Assembly (NCBI GenBank): GCA_014825775.1
Contig: MVAQ01000001.1
Location: 1 to 64,000, forward strand
Reading direction: 5' to 3'
Length of the DNA: 64,000 nucleotides
Origin: Krasilnikovozyma curviuscula
Taxonomy: Eukaryota; Basidiomycota; Tremellomycetes; Cystofilobasidiales; Mrakiaceae
The notes beneath the pieces are model-generated. The model was not told where the DNA came from and searched no databases. It saw only the letters and a program-made list of their open reading frames with translations. How positions within the stretch are numbered: the stretch's first letter is position 1; every line of letters begins with the position of its first letter. Made by a program: the position numbers and the translations under genes. Below, in pieces: positions 11,403-22,727 of this stretch.

Positions 11403-13706
11403 ATGGCCTCTCTGATATCAAAGGTAAAGCTCAGGCTAAAGATAGGTACTGCATCTGGGTCTTCGGATGAGGATTCACACCGTACCAAAATTCTGAGGAG
11501 GAAGAGGTTGTACAGCTGGTTATTTCGAAACGTGGGACTTGTTTCGTGAGTGTCACTGTCCTCTCTGTTCTAAGACTTATGTGCTGAATCGAACTGGGAT
11601 CTGGTTCAAAGTACTTTTCTTGCTGCTGTTGGATATATATGGCTATTGCTGCTTCCTTTGGAAAGTCTTGGTCAGTCCACCTACGGACGTGATGGACCTG
11701 TCGACGAAAATGCTATTCAACCAGCTCAGGTTAGTCTCTATCCTACTTGATAGTTAATATATGCTGAATGTACTTGCTTTCTTTCGATAGGTGAATGTGA
11801 AGTATAATTGGGACGAGGTTCACACTGCAGATAGATATCTCGAGTTTCTGGAAGATCTTATTGCGCTCAACGTTTCTTCTTATGAGTGAGTACAATCACG
11901 GACTCTCGGGTATGTTCTTTGTGACAGGATTCTCTGACAGGTTCCTGTTGGTGGTAGACGAGCGCTGGCCATACAAAACCAGTTTTCACTCTTAGGCCTT
12001 CAAACTTCAACTCAAAACTATACATTTGCAACATCTCTGACATCAACTTCCTCTCCGAACTCAGGAACAAATGTATATGCGTCATTCGTTCCTCCTCGAA
12101 CGTCAGGAACAGAAGCCATTGTCATCAGCGCGTCCTGGAGAAGCGTGCTGTTCCAGCAACAGACGGATGAGGGAGAAACTGCCGGAGAGAGGATGTTGAA
12201 TCTGAGAGGCATAGCATCGGTTCTGAGTCTGGCAGAATATCTCAGACGTAAGTCCTTCCGTTTGCGTCGTCTGTGATAAACTCAGGTGAACTGACTGGCT
12301 CTGTGGTTAAGACACCAATCACTACGCCAAAACGTTATTATTTGTAATCTCCGATGGTCATTTGGAAGGAATGCAGGCCTTCTTAAGCTCTTACCATGGT
12401 GTGTCGCAGAGCAGTGAGTGTTGTTTTGCCCTTGAGAAAATATATTCAATACTAATACTCTCTTCCAAACCAATTCAGATCTCCAATGTCAAGATCTCTC
12501 TCCCCATCTCACTGGAGTCATCTGGACCTCGCTAGTCATCGACTATCCTGGTCACTCATTCAGCCATCTCAGTCTATTGTTTGAAGGCGTCAACGGTCGA
12601 CTTCCAAACCAAGATCTCATTAACACCGTCATGCACATCGCTCGATACCAAGCCGACACTCCGGTACGCCTTTATAACATCCCAGATGAGCTTCATCCAG
12701 TGCTAGGGCTGAATTCAAGATGGATCACCGCGTACTATTTGTCTCTCAAAGGAATGTGGGAGAATATCAAATGGGCTGGTTTAGGTCGGCCAAGCGCCCC
12801 TCATGGCGTCTTCCATCAATACAGAATCGACTCCATTACACTTTTCTGTCCACCCGCAGAAGGTCCACATGGGTTCCATGCATTGGGAAGGATCATGGAA
12901 TCAAGCTTGAGAAGCTTAAACAACCTGTTGGAGAGGTTGCATGCCAGTGTCTTCTTTTACTTGTACTTCAGGCCCAGTTGGACCAGCCAGGTTGGGAAAT
13001 ACCTTCCAGCAACTGTTCTCATTGGCAGTTCTTGGAGTATTCGAGGGATCGGTAAATGGATGGGAGTGGCCGAAGGTGGTCAGATCCTGAAAGCGGGCAT
13101 TCTGTTGACCAGCTGTCACATCGCTGGATTCTTGGTATGGGTTGCAGCAACTCAAATGGGATGGTTTGAGATGGCGCTGGTGAGTCGTCATCACATATGT
13201 AGTCTGGAAACTGCTGATATCGACCTTGGCTACAGGATGTTACATCATACTCCACGCTGTTAACGTTGTTCACTTCCCTTCTAGCGGTAGCAATCGCTTC
13301 TGTTACCACACCCATCTTGAACATTTTCCCTAAACCAGCCACATCCTTCACTGAGACCTTCTCAGCTCTTACCCACCTCCTCGTTGGTCTGATAATACCC
13401 ATTTTATCGATGCTCAACTTCACCCAAGCGGCGCTGCTTAGTGTGATTGTCCTCCCCTCGCTGTTGTGCACATTCGCTACATCCCTGCCGGCGAAGGTTC
13501 TTGCGCTTTTTATTCTGGGAGCAGTCAATCCGGTGGGGGTGTATATAATAGGAGGAAGTATTTGTGGACGTGATGAAGCCGCACTGCTGGTAAAAGCGTT
13601 GGTATCCCAGTGGGAGATACTGGGAAACTGGACGTGGCCGGGAGTTTGGGTCATCTATGTACCATTGGTGTTACAGGTCACTCTTAGTATAATATTCCGC
13701 TTCTAA
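11403..13706 (+). CDS. GAA1: GPI transamidase subunit Gaa1
   Basis: Part of the ER complex that attaches GPI anchors to proteins. Seven exons (11403-11545, 11612-11729, 11791-11885, 11958-12247, 12312-12413, 12479-13179, 13236-13706) keep frame and give 639 residues. The first membrane segment (FLAAVGYIWLLLLPL) is followed by VDENAIQPAQVNVKYNW, a lumenal peptidase-like domain containing NVYASFVPPRTSGTEAIVI, FVISDGHLEGMQAFLSSYH and FEGVNGRLPNQDLI, the signature GPHGFHALGRIMESSLRSLN with NNLLERLHASVFFY, and several C-terminal membrane helices. The start lies 125 bases from the ATG15 start, so the two share a promoter. Confidence 0.93.
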
Positions 13707-14937
13707 ATATACGGTGACGTCGTGACAAGAAAATTTGACTCGTCGTTCATATCTGCAAGAAGGCAGAATCTAGTAGGAATCGAAACCGGCGCGAAGAAGC
13801 CTTCAACACTGGCTACTTGTCGTTAGCCCAAGCTTTGTCGGTGCTTCCGCTATCTTCGCCGAAGATAGGACTTATTGAAATAGGTACGTGAGCGGTGGGC
13901 CGTAAGACTGTTATTAAGTCGGTATGTATCGCCGAGATCTGCGAAGGGACTTCCTGGAACTGAGATGGCAAAATATTCACACTGGTAGTCGCCTTGGGAT
14001 TGAAACTTTCGACTGTCTGTTGTTAGCAGGCAACTCGTTAAATCTAAACGAGAGAGCGTGGTTGGATGCTGAGAAACAGTGACAAATGCTTGCAGTCGGC
14101 GACGGCTCTCTCGTCACTGTATGAGCCAATTTGTCCTTGGGGATACCAAGGTTGATATTTGGATAGTTTTCTCATGTTCACATGTTCTACCGCCAGATAC
14201 ACAGACAACGTTCAAACCCCCCCTGGGTAGGGGGTACCAACCCAAACGAAAGAAGAAGCAGCAACGTCGTGCTCCCCAGTTAATACTTTCTTCTTTGTCG
14301 CGAGACACCGGTAGAAGGTCTGCGTCTTTAAAAATGAGGGTCCTGGTTTATTTCATTTGCCGAGTACATTATACAGGCTGAATTGTCCCACCAATGAGTA
14401 ACAACTTTCAAGCTAGTACCGTCCTGGCTCAAAAGTAAACAAATAACTCAAAGAGACTCACTTGCCATCCTGTACTTCAATCGGGTTGAAACTAAAGTGT
14501 TGAAAAGGTGTGAGCTAGTGAAAAGCTGGCATGCTAGAGCGCCAGCACCAGCCTTTGAGAAGGGTATGGTGGAAAGGACTGGTGGGAGATGACGCTGGGA
14601 ACAGAGAACCTTGGACGCGCCATCGGCATTCCCAGCCAATGATGTACCTACCCTGCCTTGAAACCCAGACCAGCCACAAATTATTTTTTATCTTAGCTTA
14701 GAAAAACTGGCGACATCATAAAGCTGTAACATCCCCGCGTTCTAAAAGTCGCACCTCCTACATGCGCCCGAGATACAGGGCGTAGGTTGTTGTGGTGCGA
14801 AGGAAAGGTGCAGGGACGACTGGAAGAGCAGTGAGGAAACAAAAAATAGGCTACACTATTCCTCAGATGCTGACCCTCTCACTTGCACCAGCAGTTCTGA
14901 AAAACTTATCCAGACAGGTGAAAGAGCAAAAAGTTTG
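13707..14937. other. Gene-free stretch between GAA1 and tRNA-Ile
   Basis: No ORF here looks like a protein: those present are short and of unbiased composition. It holds a perfect 8-base hairpin with a 3-base loop at about 13850-13868 (stem CTATCTTC / GAAGATAG) and a C-run/G-run pair at about 14218-14234. Function is unknown. It may contain the 3' end of GAA1 and promoter sequence. Confidence 0.4.
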
Positions 14938-15044
14938 TGACCAATAGCGGGATCGAACCGCTGACCTTGGCGTTACACAGGCAGTTGAAGTGTATTGAAC
15001 TAATCGTATTAGCACCACGCTCTAACCAGCTGAGCTAATCGGTC
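14938..15044 (-). tRNA. tRNA-Ile (anticodon AAU) with a 33-base intron
   Basis: On the minus strand the cloverleaf folds completely: acceptor stem GACCGAT / ATTGGTC, D stem GCTC / GAGC around AGCTGGTTA, anticodon stem TGGTG / CGCCA with loop CTAATAA (anticodon AAT at 15008-15010), and T arm AGCGG-TTCGATC-CCGCT. The intron (14974-15006) sits one base 3' of the anticodon, the standard nuclear position. The discriminator base is A (14938). The D-arm and T-arm sequences also serve as the polymerase III A and B boxes. Confidence 0.93.
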
Positions 15045-15803
15045 CTTGTTGTTTCCTCCTCCTTTTTAACAAAATGGTCGTTGCTTTTGTGCTCCGCCCT
15101 GCCAGAAACAAAATACGTACAAAATACGAACATTATTCCAGTACTATTCGACGAGACAACGGCAGAGCTATAGCATCAGCACCCACACACCACTCGTTCC
15201 CTCTTCTTCACAGGCAGAACCACCGTGGGGTGTGCTTGCTCAGGCGCCGCATCCCGACAACAAACATGGTCCACCATCGCCCGAGCTATCCTCCGTCCGT
15301 CTCGTTCGGCAGTGGACAACGAGAATTCTGCACCCTTGGAACTACTCTGATGTCTTGTAAGTGACACGCTTAAAGACACATTTGGGCTCCACGATCACCA
15401 GAAAACTGATAATAACAAGCTGGTCTAAATACACCCACAACTCAGAATGACACAAGACTTTACCATTGTTCACAAAACTCATCACTGTCGTTACCTCAAG
15501 AATTAGATGAAAATGAAGACGTCAAACTGACACTACGCTAGACCAAACAATATATCTTTGGTGACGGGCGTCTCATCCTGGTGTGTTGAGTGAAAGTAAG
15601 AACTGTTGGGGTTCTTCGTCAAGGGCGGTGATAACATTAACGGACATGCATGCAAATATATTGGGATGACCTGAAGATTAATTGTCACCAGGACAGAATG
15701 AGTAGGGATATAGACGATACAGCAGTGTTTGTTGTGTCGAAAAGGACGACAGTAAGGACCAAGGCAGAGAAAGGATCAGAAGAAGGCTATTTGATTCAAT
15801 CTC
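15045..15803. other. Gene-free stretch, tRNA-Ile to G-alpha 3' end
   Basis: I see no convincing coding region. It probably holds the 3' untranslated region of the G-alpha gene plus the tRNA upstream region. Confidence 0.4.
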
Positions 15804-17593
15804 TCAGAGAAGATTGACATCTTGAAGAGTTTGTCGAATGATGCTGTCGGTTACAGCGCTGGTGACGACTTGAAGACCTTTCTTGTCGATCGCAGTGGTT
15901 GTACTGGAACAGGTTGACCTTAGTTTTCAGTGTCTGAGGACAATCGAGATACCTGCTGGACAACTCACTGTGTGTATATTTTTCTGTCATCCTTCAACAG
16001 AGACACGAACTTCTTTCTGAACCAAAGGCGAGCATACTCGTGATCGTTGGGAGCTCCATCGTAATTGGGGAAGAAGTCTCGGATGGATGGACGGTCGTGT
16101 TCTGGGAGTGAGAGCTTAGCGACGAACAAATCTGATAATAATAATTGTAGTGAGAAATAATGTCAAGTCAGAAGACATGACCTACTGAACAGTTGAACAG
16201 CCCGAATAAATGAATCAGAACCCACCGTTTTTGTTTAGGAAGAGAATCAAAGACGATTTCTTGAACCAGACAGAGTTGAAGACAGTATCAGCTAGCATGA
16301 ACGCTTCCTGCATTGCATTCTATCGGGTCAAGCAGTAAGATTGAGTCACAGGGACGAGAGAGGTCCATAAAGAAAGGAATTACTCACCGATTCGATATCT
16401 TCCACCAGGGATGTATCAAAAGCTGCAAGAGATACAATGAAGATCACCGCATTAACGTTCTCGAAACAGTTGATCCACTTCCTTCTCTCTGACCTCTGAC
16501 CACCAACATCGAAAACTCTCAACATAGTTTTGCCGATCTCAAACTGAGTTTCCGAGATTCCACTTGTTTTGATTCGGGTTCGGACGATGTCGTCTTCCGT
16601 AGGAGTGTATCCATCAGAAAAGATTATTTCGAGTCGGTCAAAGAAGTACGGCAGGTTTTCCTGCATGGCAGCTTCATTGCATCTGAGAAGTTTAAAAAGT
16701 AACAGTGCGGTAAGAAAGGCAGTGGTGGATTTATCGCGGGGCAAGACAAAAACTCACCTCTTCCATGCTTTTTTTACCCCAGGATCCTTCCAAAGACTAT
16801 CAAGTGCGGTGAAAATTGACGAGGGGAAAGCTTCATTGTCGTTCAAGGGACGTGCTTTATCAACTTCGGTAACGTATTTTCTGTTTTCGTCAGCCACAGG
16901 CTGGAGTCAACATCGCAGCGATCAGTATCCACCATCAAATGGGTTTGCTGACAAAACCTCACATATAGCCATATATCCATCATATCCACGATCAGCCTCA
17001 TTCCCACCACCAAGTTGAGATAAACTCGCTGCCGGTATTCTAAGGCGCATACATCGATGGTCAACCGTAAGGTCAGAAGTTGCCGCCATAAGAACCTACC
17101 TTCTATCTCTCCAGTAGTAAGCTTATTCCCGTCATATATGAATCTCATTTGCTACGTTATTAAACAGAGAGAAAGGAAATTAGATATGTGGGATAATTCA
17201 GGGTAGAAACGCGCATCGCACCTTCAACACGGTCGACTTCATCACAAGAGAAAAGTGACAGGAAGTCAGTGAGTCTACCAGGAGGTATACCGAGTACCAA
17301 AAAAATCTCACCTTCCCACTATCTCCCGCTCTAAGAAGAACAACGAATATAGATTGAACGGGTCATACGGGAGCCGACGTCGTCAACAAAGATCGTTGAA
17401 CTCACCCCAAGAGCAGACACTTCACCTGGTTCCTCATCAACTCCTCATCCTGCGAAAGAATGAAACATTCATTTTTAGTTAAGAATCTCTCAAGGAGAAG
17501 ACAGGCACTGCTGACCCTTTTCAAACTCTTTTCGATTTCCTTGGTCCTCTTCTCGGCCACTGGATCCTCTGATGAAGAAAGACAGCTTCCCAT
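15804..17593 (-). CDS. Heterotrimeric G-protein alpha subunit
   Basis: Membrane-bound GTPase that relays signals from seven-helix receptors. The N-terminus MGSCLSS carries the Gly for myristoylation and a Cys at position 4 for palmitoylation. The P-loop reads GAGDSGKST (usual GAGESGKST). Switch I is RIKTSGISE, switch II DVGGQRSERRKWINCFENV, the guanine-specificity motif NKND, and the TCAT-like motif TTAID; the C-terminus is LQDVNLL. The stop is at 15804-15806. The first intron splits the N-terminal helix, and two further introns leave exons of 19 bases (17313-17331) and 15 bases (17222-17236) that together encode AGDSGK and STVLK, so the P-loop is spread over three exons. Which of the fungal GPA classes it belongs to was not resolved. 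Upstream lies a promoter with short repeats. Confidence 0.93.
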
Positions 17594-18265
17594 CTTCAGC
17601 GATCAGGGCAAAAGATGTATCTAGGTAAAAGAAGGAAAAGAGCTGACTCTGGGGTTCATATATCGAAAAGGTTAGTGAGTTGCAGGAGTGACGAGCTAGA
17701 AGAAAGAATCCAATCAAGCGGACCGAGCTCAGATGGACGACGTACAGGGTCCTGATCTTCGAGTTTAATAAGAACCCCAGCTACTGCAAATCGAATCAAG
17801 CAAATGAGGTAAAGGATTGAAGCAAATGAGGTGCTTGACACGTGTCTTCAAGTGGGCAACCCTCTCTCAATGCCTCAAAGCCTCAAAGCCTCAAAAGTGC
17901 GCTCCTCCCTCAGAGATGCTTCAGACAGGGGTGAGACCGCGCGATCCTGATGAGCGTCCAGCCGTGTGCTGTGAGATGGACTGTAGGTCTATGCTCACAG
18001 GGGACATTTTGGAAGACTTGGACCCAAAGAAGTCTCAAAGACCACTATTCCTCATAGTTTCTATTGGACGCGCGAATGAAGGGCGCGCTGAGTCAAGTCA
18101 ACCAATAACAAGACGGTGCCCGTGACCTAACTGAGCTATGTGGGTTAAACACATTGGCCTCCTTGCTCTCCTGAACAGAAATGGATCTCCAGATTCTATG
18201 AATTGTCATCCATCCAATAATTATGTAGGCATCGAACATCATACGACGCAACTGAATTGAGCTGT
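17594..18265. other. G-alpha promoter region with short direct repeats
   Basis: No gene seen. On the promoter side of the G-alpha gene there is a 13-base direct repeat (AAGCAAATGAGGT at 17798-17810 and 17820-17832) and three tandem copies of GCCTCAAA (17872-17895). The far end holds the 3' untranslated region of the aldo-keto reductase gene. Confidence 0.5.
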
Positions 18266-19702
18266 CTATTCGTCCATGTGCATCATCTTGTGATTTAGAA
18301 GAACATAGAGATGACTTAAATTCTTGCCGTGGAAACAATGTCGAGAAAAGAGATCGACTCACAAATCCTCTGAAGTGAAGTTCAGAACCAGCGTCAGTGA
18401 TAGCCTTGACTTCCTCTTCAGTCAAAGGCTCAGTAGTCTGCACTTTAAGCTGCTCCAGCAGACGTTCCTTCTTTCCCGAAGTCGTGACGGCAATATCACC
18501 GACCTGCTTGGACCAGGCGAGGAGGACGACACCGGTGGAGACGCCCTTCTTTTCAGCAATCTTGGCGAGGACGTCGTCGAGTCTTCCTTTACCAGAAAAC
18601 TTGGTAAGAGGGGAGAGTGGGGAGTAGGCCTCGACTTTAATGCCCTTGGTGCGCATGAGTTCGAGGAGAGGAACAGAGGACTTGTAAGTGTATGGGTTGA
18701 ACTCTATTTGGTTGACCTGCAATAAACAAGGAGAGTTATCAGCACTCAAATGAAAGCACGTCATGGAAGGGGTACGATCTCACAGCTGGGACAACCTGCG
18801 ATGGTGGGAAAGAAGAGATCGACTTCAGCGCGGGCGTAACATATTGATAAGCGACTTATGCTCACCTTGGCGGCTGGAAGGAAGGACTCGAAATCTGAAA
18901 CTCTGAAGTTGGAGACACCGATAGCCTTGGCCTTACTGCCAATCGCAAACCAGGAAAATGTAAGTGACGTGAATCGTCTCGAAAAGACGTCACGCAAAAA
19001 CTGAATGACAAATCCGGTAGACTAACCCTTCCTTCAAAAGCTCTTCCATGATTGGCCAGGCAGCAGCTGGTGGGGTTGCAACTGGAGAATGGATGAGGTA
19101 GAGATCCACATGGTCGAGTTGAAGCTTCGTAAGGCCACAGACACGACAGAGGACGTTAGTATCGCGCCACCTGCTGGCCAGAGTAGAGAAAAAAAGAGAT
19201 GACCAAATCTCTTGACGGAACGAAAAGCTCTGCTTACCTTCTTAAGGGAGGCCTCAAGTGAGCCTCTGACGTCTGTACCCATAGCAGATTTGGTGGTGAT
19301 GAAGAGCTTGCTTCTGTCGATACCGGAGTTCTTGATTCCTTGACCGACAGACTCTTCGTTGGCGTAGACTAAACATCGTGAAAGAGACCCGGGCAAGGTG
19401 ATCAAACATCTGGAATGCTAACCGAAGTAAAGAATGGACGCGGAGTAAGAGGAAAACTCACCACTGGCAGCATCCAAATGATAGTAGCCCGCTTCGATGG
19501 CCTGCTGGATCTCCTTCGCAGCGTCGCTACCATACAGAGCAGTTCCAGTACCGAATCCAAGGGATGGGATGGTAGCACCAGTATTCAAGGTGACAGCTGT
19601 GTAGACGAATCGATGGAGCGACAATGGCGAGGAATTGCATGGGCGTGAGATTGTCGCCCGAATGGTTGAAAAACGAAAGACTGGAAGGTACCTACAGGCC
19701 AT
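18266..19702 (-). CDS. Aldo-keto reductase
   Basis: NADPH-dependent carbonyl reductase of the AKR superfamily, cytosolic. The fold is visible as TLNTGATIPSLGFGTGTALYG, then the catalytic set: Asp in HLDAAS, Tyr in VYANEESVG, Lys in FITTKSAMG and His in LIHSPVATP. Later come KAIGVSNFRVSDFESFL, VNQIEFNPYTYKSSVPLLE, AYSPLSPLTKF and the cofactor-binding AVTTSGKKERLLEQL. The start is a 7-base exon (19696-19702, ATGGCCT) that splices in frame into SVTLNTG; the longer ORF read through from further upstream is not family-like. The last exon is uncertain: I join HFRGF over a 40-base intron to a short tail ending MDE. Substrate unknown. Confidence 0.88.
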
Positions 19703-20142
19703 TTGTATAAGTACTAAAAATGAAGTTTGGAAGGAATGGGAAAAGTTTGGGAAACTGAAGATGGTCGTTGGAAGGGCAACTCGTCTTATAATTCGCTTTC
19801 GTGGGTAGATGGGACGCTCCCGCCTGCGCTCCGCGAAGGGTCGCACGGACGATCCGTGTTTTGACGGAGATGCTTAAAATCATTCTGACAAACGCCCGAC
19901 AGACAAGTGGAGGGTAAAAATTCATGTTACAAAGATTATAGTACAGTTTGACTGTCCTTGATAAAAAATAAAGAGGGAAAGAGATGAACCGAGAAACGGT
20001 AGACCAGCGCGCACCATCGCTCTTCTTTCCTACAGGAGGGCATCCGAAAGCGCCGCCTGATAGATCTCATTAATGAATTCATTCATCGATAACCTATTGG
20101 ATTTGGTGAATTATTATCAGAGAAGGGCGTAGGTTGAGGCTG
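19703..20142. other. Intergenic region upstream of aldo-keto reductase
   Basis: It holds the promoter of the reductase and the 3' end of the membrane-protein gene. No coding region or repeat of note. Confidence 0.4.
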
Positions 20143-21738
20143 TCAAGATAAAAAATGGAATAGTGGGTCAGTCATCTCATCACAATCATGGAGACAGGAA
20201 GAAGACAGCCTCTCTTTCATGCCAGAGAAAGTGTGATTTACGCTCAGGTCCGTTGCAACGTCATGATACCCTTCACCCTGATGGTTCCTTGTGTTGCGTG
20301 AGTTGAAGTAGCCCGTTTGCTCAGGTAGCTCAGACGGCGATAGGCTTGGTGAATGAAGGGAAACTTCACTACCACTCTTTCCGAATGGATTGTCGAGGAA
20401 CTGGCCAGAGCCACTGCTGTTGATTGTCGCGATGGATCGGTTGGATTGTGATCTTGACATGTTGTTCTGGAGAACTGGATGGAGGGAGATAGCGTCTTCT
20501 TCCGGTAGATGCTCCCAATCGTGTTGACTGATCAAAATATGAGAATGGGAATGATTGGTATACATAGAGCTGCTCGAATGGGTCTCAAGTTGACATACCT
20601 GTTATATATCCAGCCCGACCTGTTTTTGGCATCGAGATCTCGAGCAGGATCCGTCTTCTTGAAAGGATTGAACAAGAATCTCTTTAAACTATATCCGCCT
20701 TCTGGATCTCTTCGTCTTCTCCTATTCCGTTTCAAAACAAGGCAGTGGCGCCTTTCGCATTAGCGTCGGAAGACCCCTAAGCTAAAACCTGGTACAGGAA
20801 CTATTCACATACCTCCAAGTGATGTAGAAACATAGACCGAAAATACATACAGCAATGAATACCAATCCCATGGACGTTACGACACCGACGAATCCACCTT
20901 TAGAGCCAGCTCTGGTCGCGAGATGAATTCGTTAATACTCGTGCCACCCGGGGAAATTTGGAAACTAGACCTCACATCTTGGGGCCTCTATACGTATGAT
21001 CTGTTGAACTAGGAGGGTGGGAGTCATACTAAGCCCAACAAAGTGGTCAGTTCTGTCGTCTCCAAGCCCAAACAGCAACTGGGGTAGCAAAGCGCGAAGG
21101 AGGATCATTACACTCACCGTTGACTTGGTGAAAGGGTTCTCCTGGTATTCCCTTGTCCTTGCAATGAGTACACCTGGCGTGGGAGCAGCTGGCATTGTGA
21201 TGATATAAGGATGGGCGCTAGGGAGAGCTGTAAAGCTTGGTAAGTTTAAGGAGCAGCATAGCATTCGACTTGAAATAGAAAGGGTTACATACCAGTCGAT
21301 GAGGGCACACAGAAATTGTGTCCTTCTGCACTTTCTCCGCAATTCCTATATGTGGACGATGAGACGGAGTTACCTATCCGTTTAGGTGAAGCCTGTCAGG
21401 GCACCGGCTGGGAAACTTCAGATAGAAAAAGGAGCTCGACAGGTTGTACCCACAAGATTGAATCCACTTCCACCACAAGCCTGCTTGAGTTGAAAATGAT
21501 TCGTTCTGACTGAGATGATCAGCGTGATCTGAACAGGAATGAGCTGTTTTGGCACTTGACGGTTGGGGAGGTCTCGACTTGACACCTGTCTCCTTAGAAC
21601 ACGCGAAATGTCGATGTACGATATTCTCTCCGGGAATTCGCACTGTGGGCAGATAAAAAACAAAACTTCCATCAACATGTAAAAGATTAAGGAATGCTTT
21701 TTCACCTTGCGAAGAATAAAGATCGCGCCGCACGGCAT
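20143..21738 (-). CDS. Unknown single-pass membrane protein with Cys-containing outer part and Ser-rich tail
   Basis: I do not recognise a family. Reading the minus strand, exons join to an N-terminal part with spaced cysteines (ACGGSGFNLVG, then NCGESAEGHNFCVPSST), a Pro/Ser/Thr-rich stretch, one clear membrane helix (GVVTSMGLVFIAVCIFGLCF at about 20830-20900), a strongly basic stop-transfer segment (ITWRRRRRDPEGG), and a cytosolic tail of about 170 residues rich in Ser with many NPF- and SPS-type motifs (LDNPFGKSG, SLSPSELPEQ). The stop is at 20143-20145. At least five short introns are present. The 5' end is unresolved: the open frame reaches an ATG at 21738 with a hydrophobic run that could be a signal sequence. 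The layout recalls fungal cell-surface sensors, but that is only an inference. Confidence 0.55.
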
Positions 21739-22727
21739 GCTATCTTCTTTTCTTCAGACTGGTTGGTTTCCTATTGCCCAAACATGATGATTAGGACCGT
21801 AATGTTCAGGAGAAATAGAAGACTACAAAAATCTAGGTCTACCCTCTCAGGAATAAAAGAGGGAAACGACACCCGGCAGCGCAACTTGGGGACATCTCAT
21901 TCTACCTTCATGCTCTGGGTTCGATGAGCTCAAGAAAAGGAATCCAAAAATTTGACAAATAAATTTGCGAATTCTAATAATTGAGATGATCTGTGATTAT
22001 GAGGCTCAGACAGTAATCAGGCTATGAGATCTCTTCTTTGTTCCTTGTTTACTTTTAATCGAACACACAAACGGTCCTCAACCAGGCTGCAGCTAATGCT
22101 TCAGTATATTCAAAAATATAACGGGATGAAGTGGATTACTTACGATACTGGAAAGGAAAAGATTTTTTACATGTCAAGGCCGCCTATTCTTGCGTGGGTC
22201 AGGCATCGAAACCGAAGACTTCACACTACCCCGCGCCTACTTCGACAAACTAAAGCCTGACTTTTGAAGATTTATGATAACACGATAGATTGAAGCAGAA
22301 AAATGGGAATCTGCTTCCCGTTTCGTTACAAGATCGCTATCAGCGCAACTACATGGAATCTTGGGAAGGCGGAAAACTAGTGACGGACTCATAGTACGAG
22401 AAGGTTTGTCGACACCCTTAAACCGCCCATCAATCTCTTGCTGTCTGTAAACGTTTCTTGATTTGCTACTCTGGCGATCATTTGCTGATGTGTGCCAACT
22501 CCTCACGTCGCCAGAAATTAGGGGGGCACCAGCTGGGACTCAGCTGCATCTTCTAGGCATCTATCTTCAACTCCAGAAGATTCTCCTACAAAGAAACGAA
22601 AATCGGCTGTCTGTCAGATGTGTGTTATTTTGCCAGTTCCCAGACCGGTTTGCACTGTCTGCCTCAGCACCCACTCGTCAACATAGTTTCAACATCAGAG
22701 TGAAGGCTGGAGAGAGGAGCCGGTATC
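21739..22727. other. Divergent intergenic region, membrane protein / chromodomain gene
   Basis: About 1 kb without a convincing gene. Short ORFs are scattered on both strands with no bias in composition. It should contain two promoters and leaders, and perhaps the first exon of the membrane protein. Confidence 0.4.

Noticed and set aside
15804..17593. Possible pseudogene reading of the G-alpha, because unspliced frames break within the P-loop
   Set aside because: Two microexons with proper borders restore the loop, and every other catalytic motif is intact.
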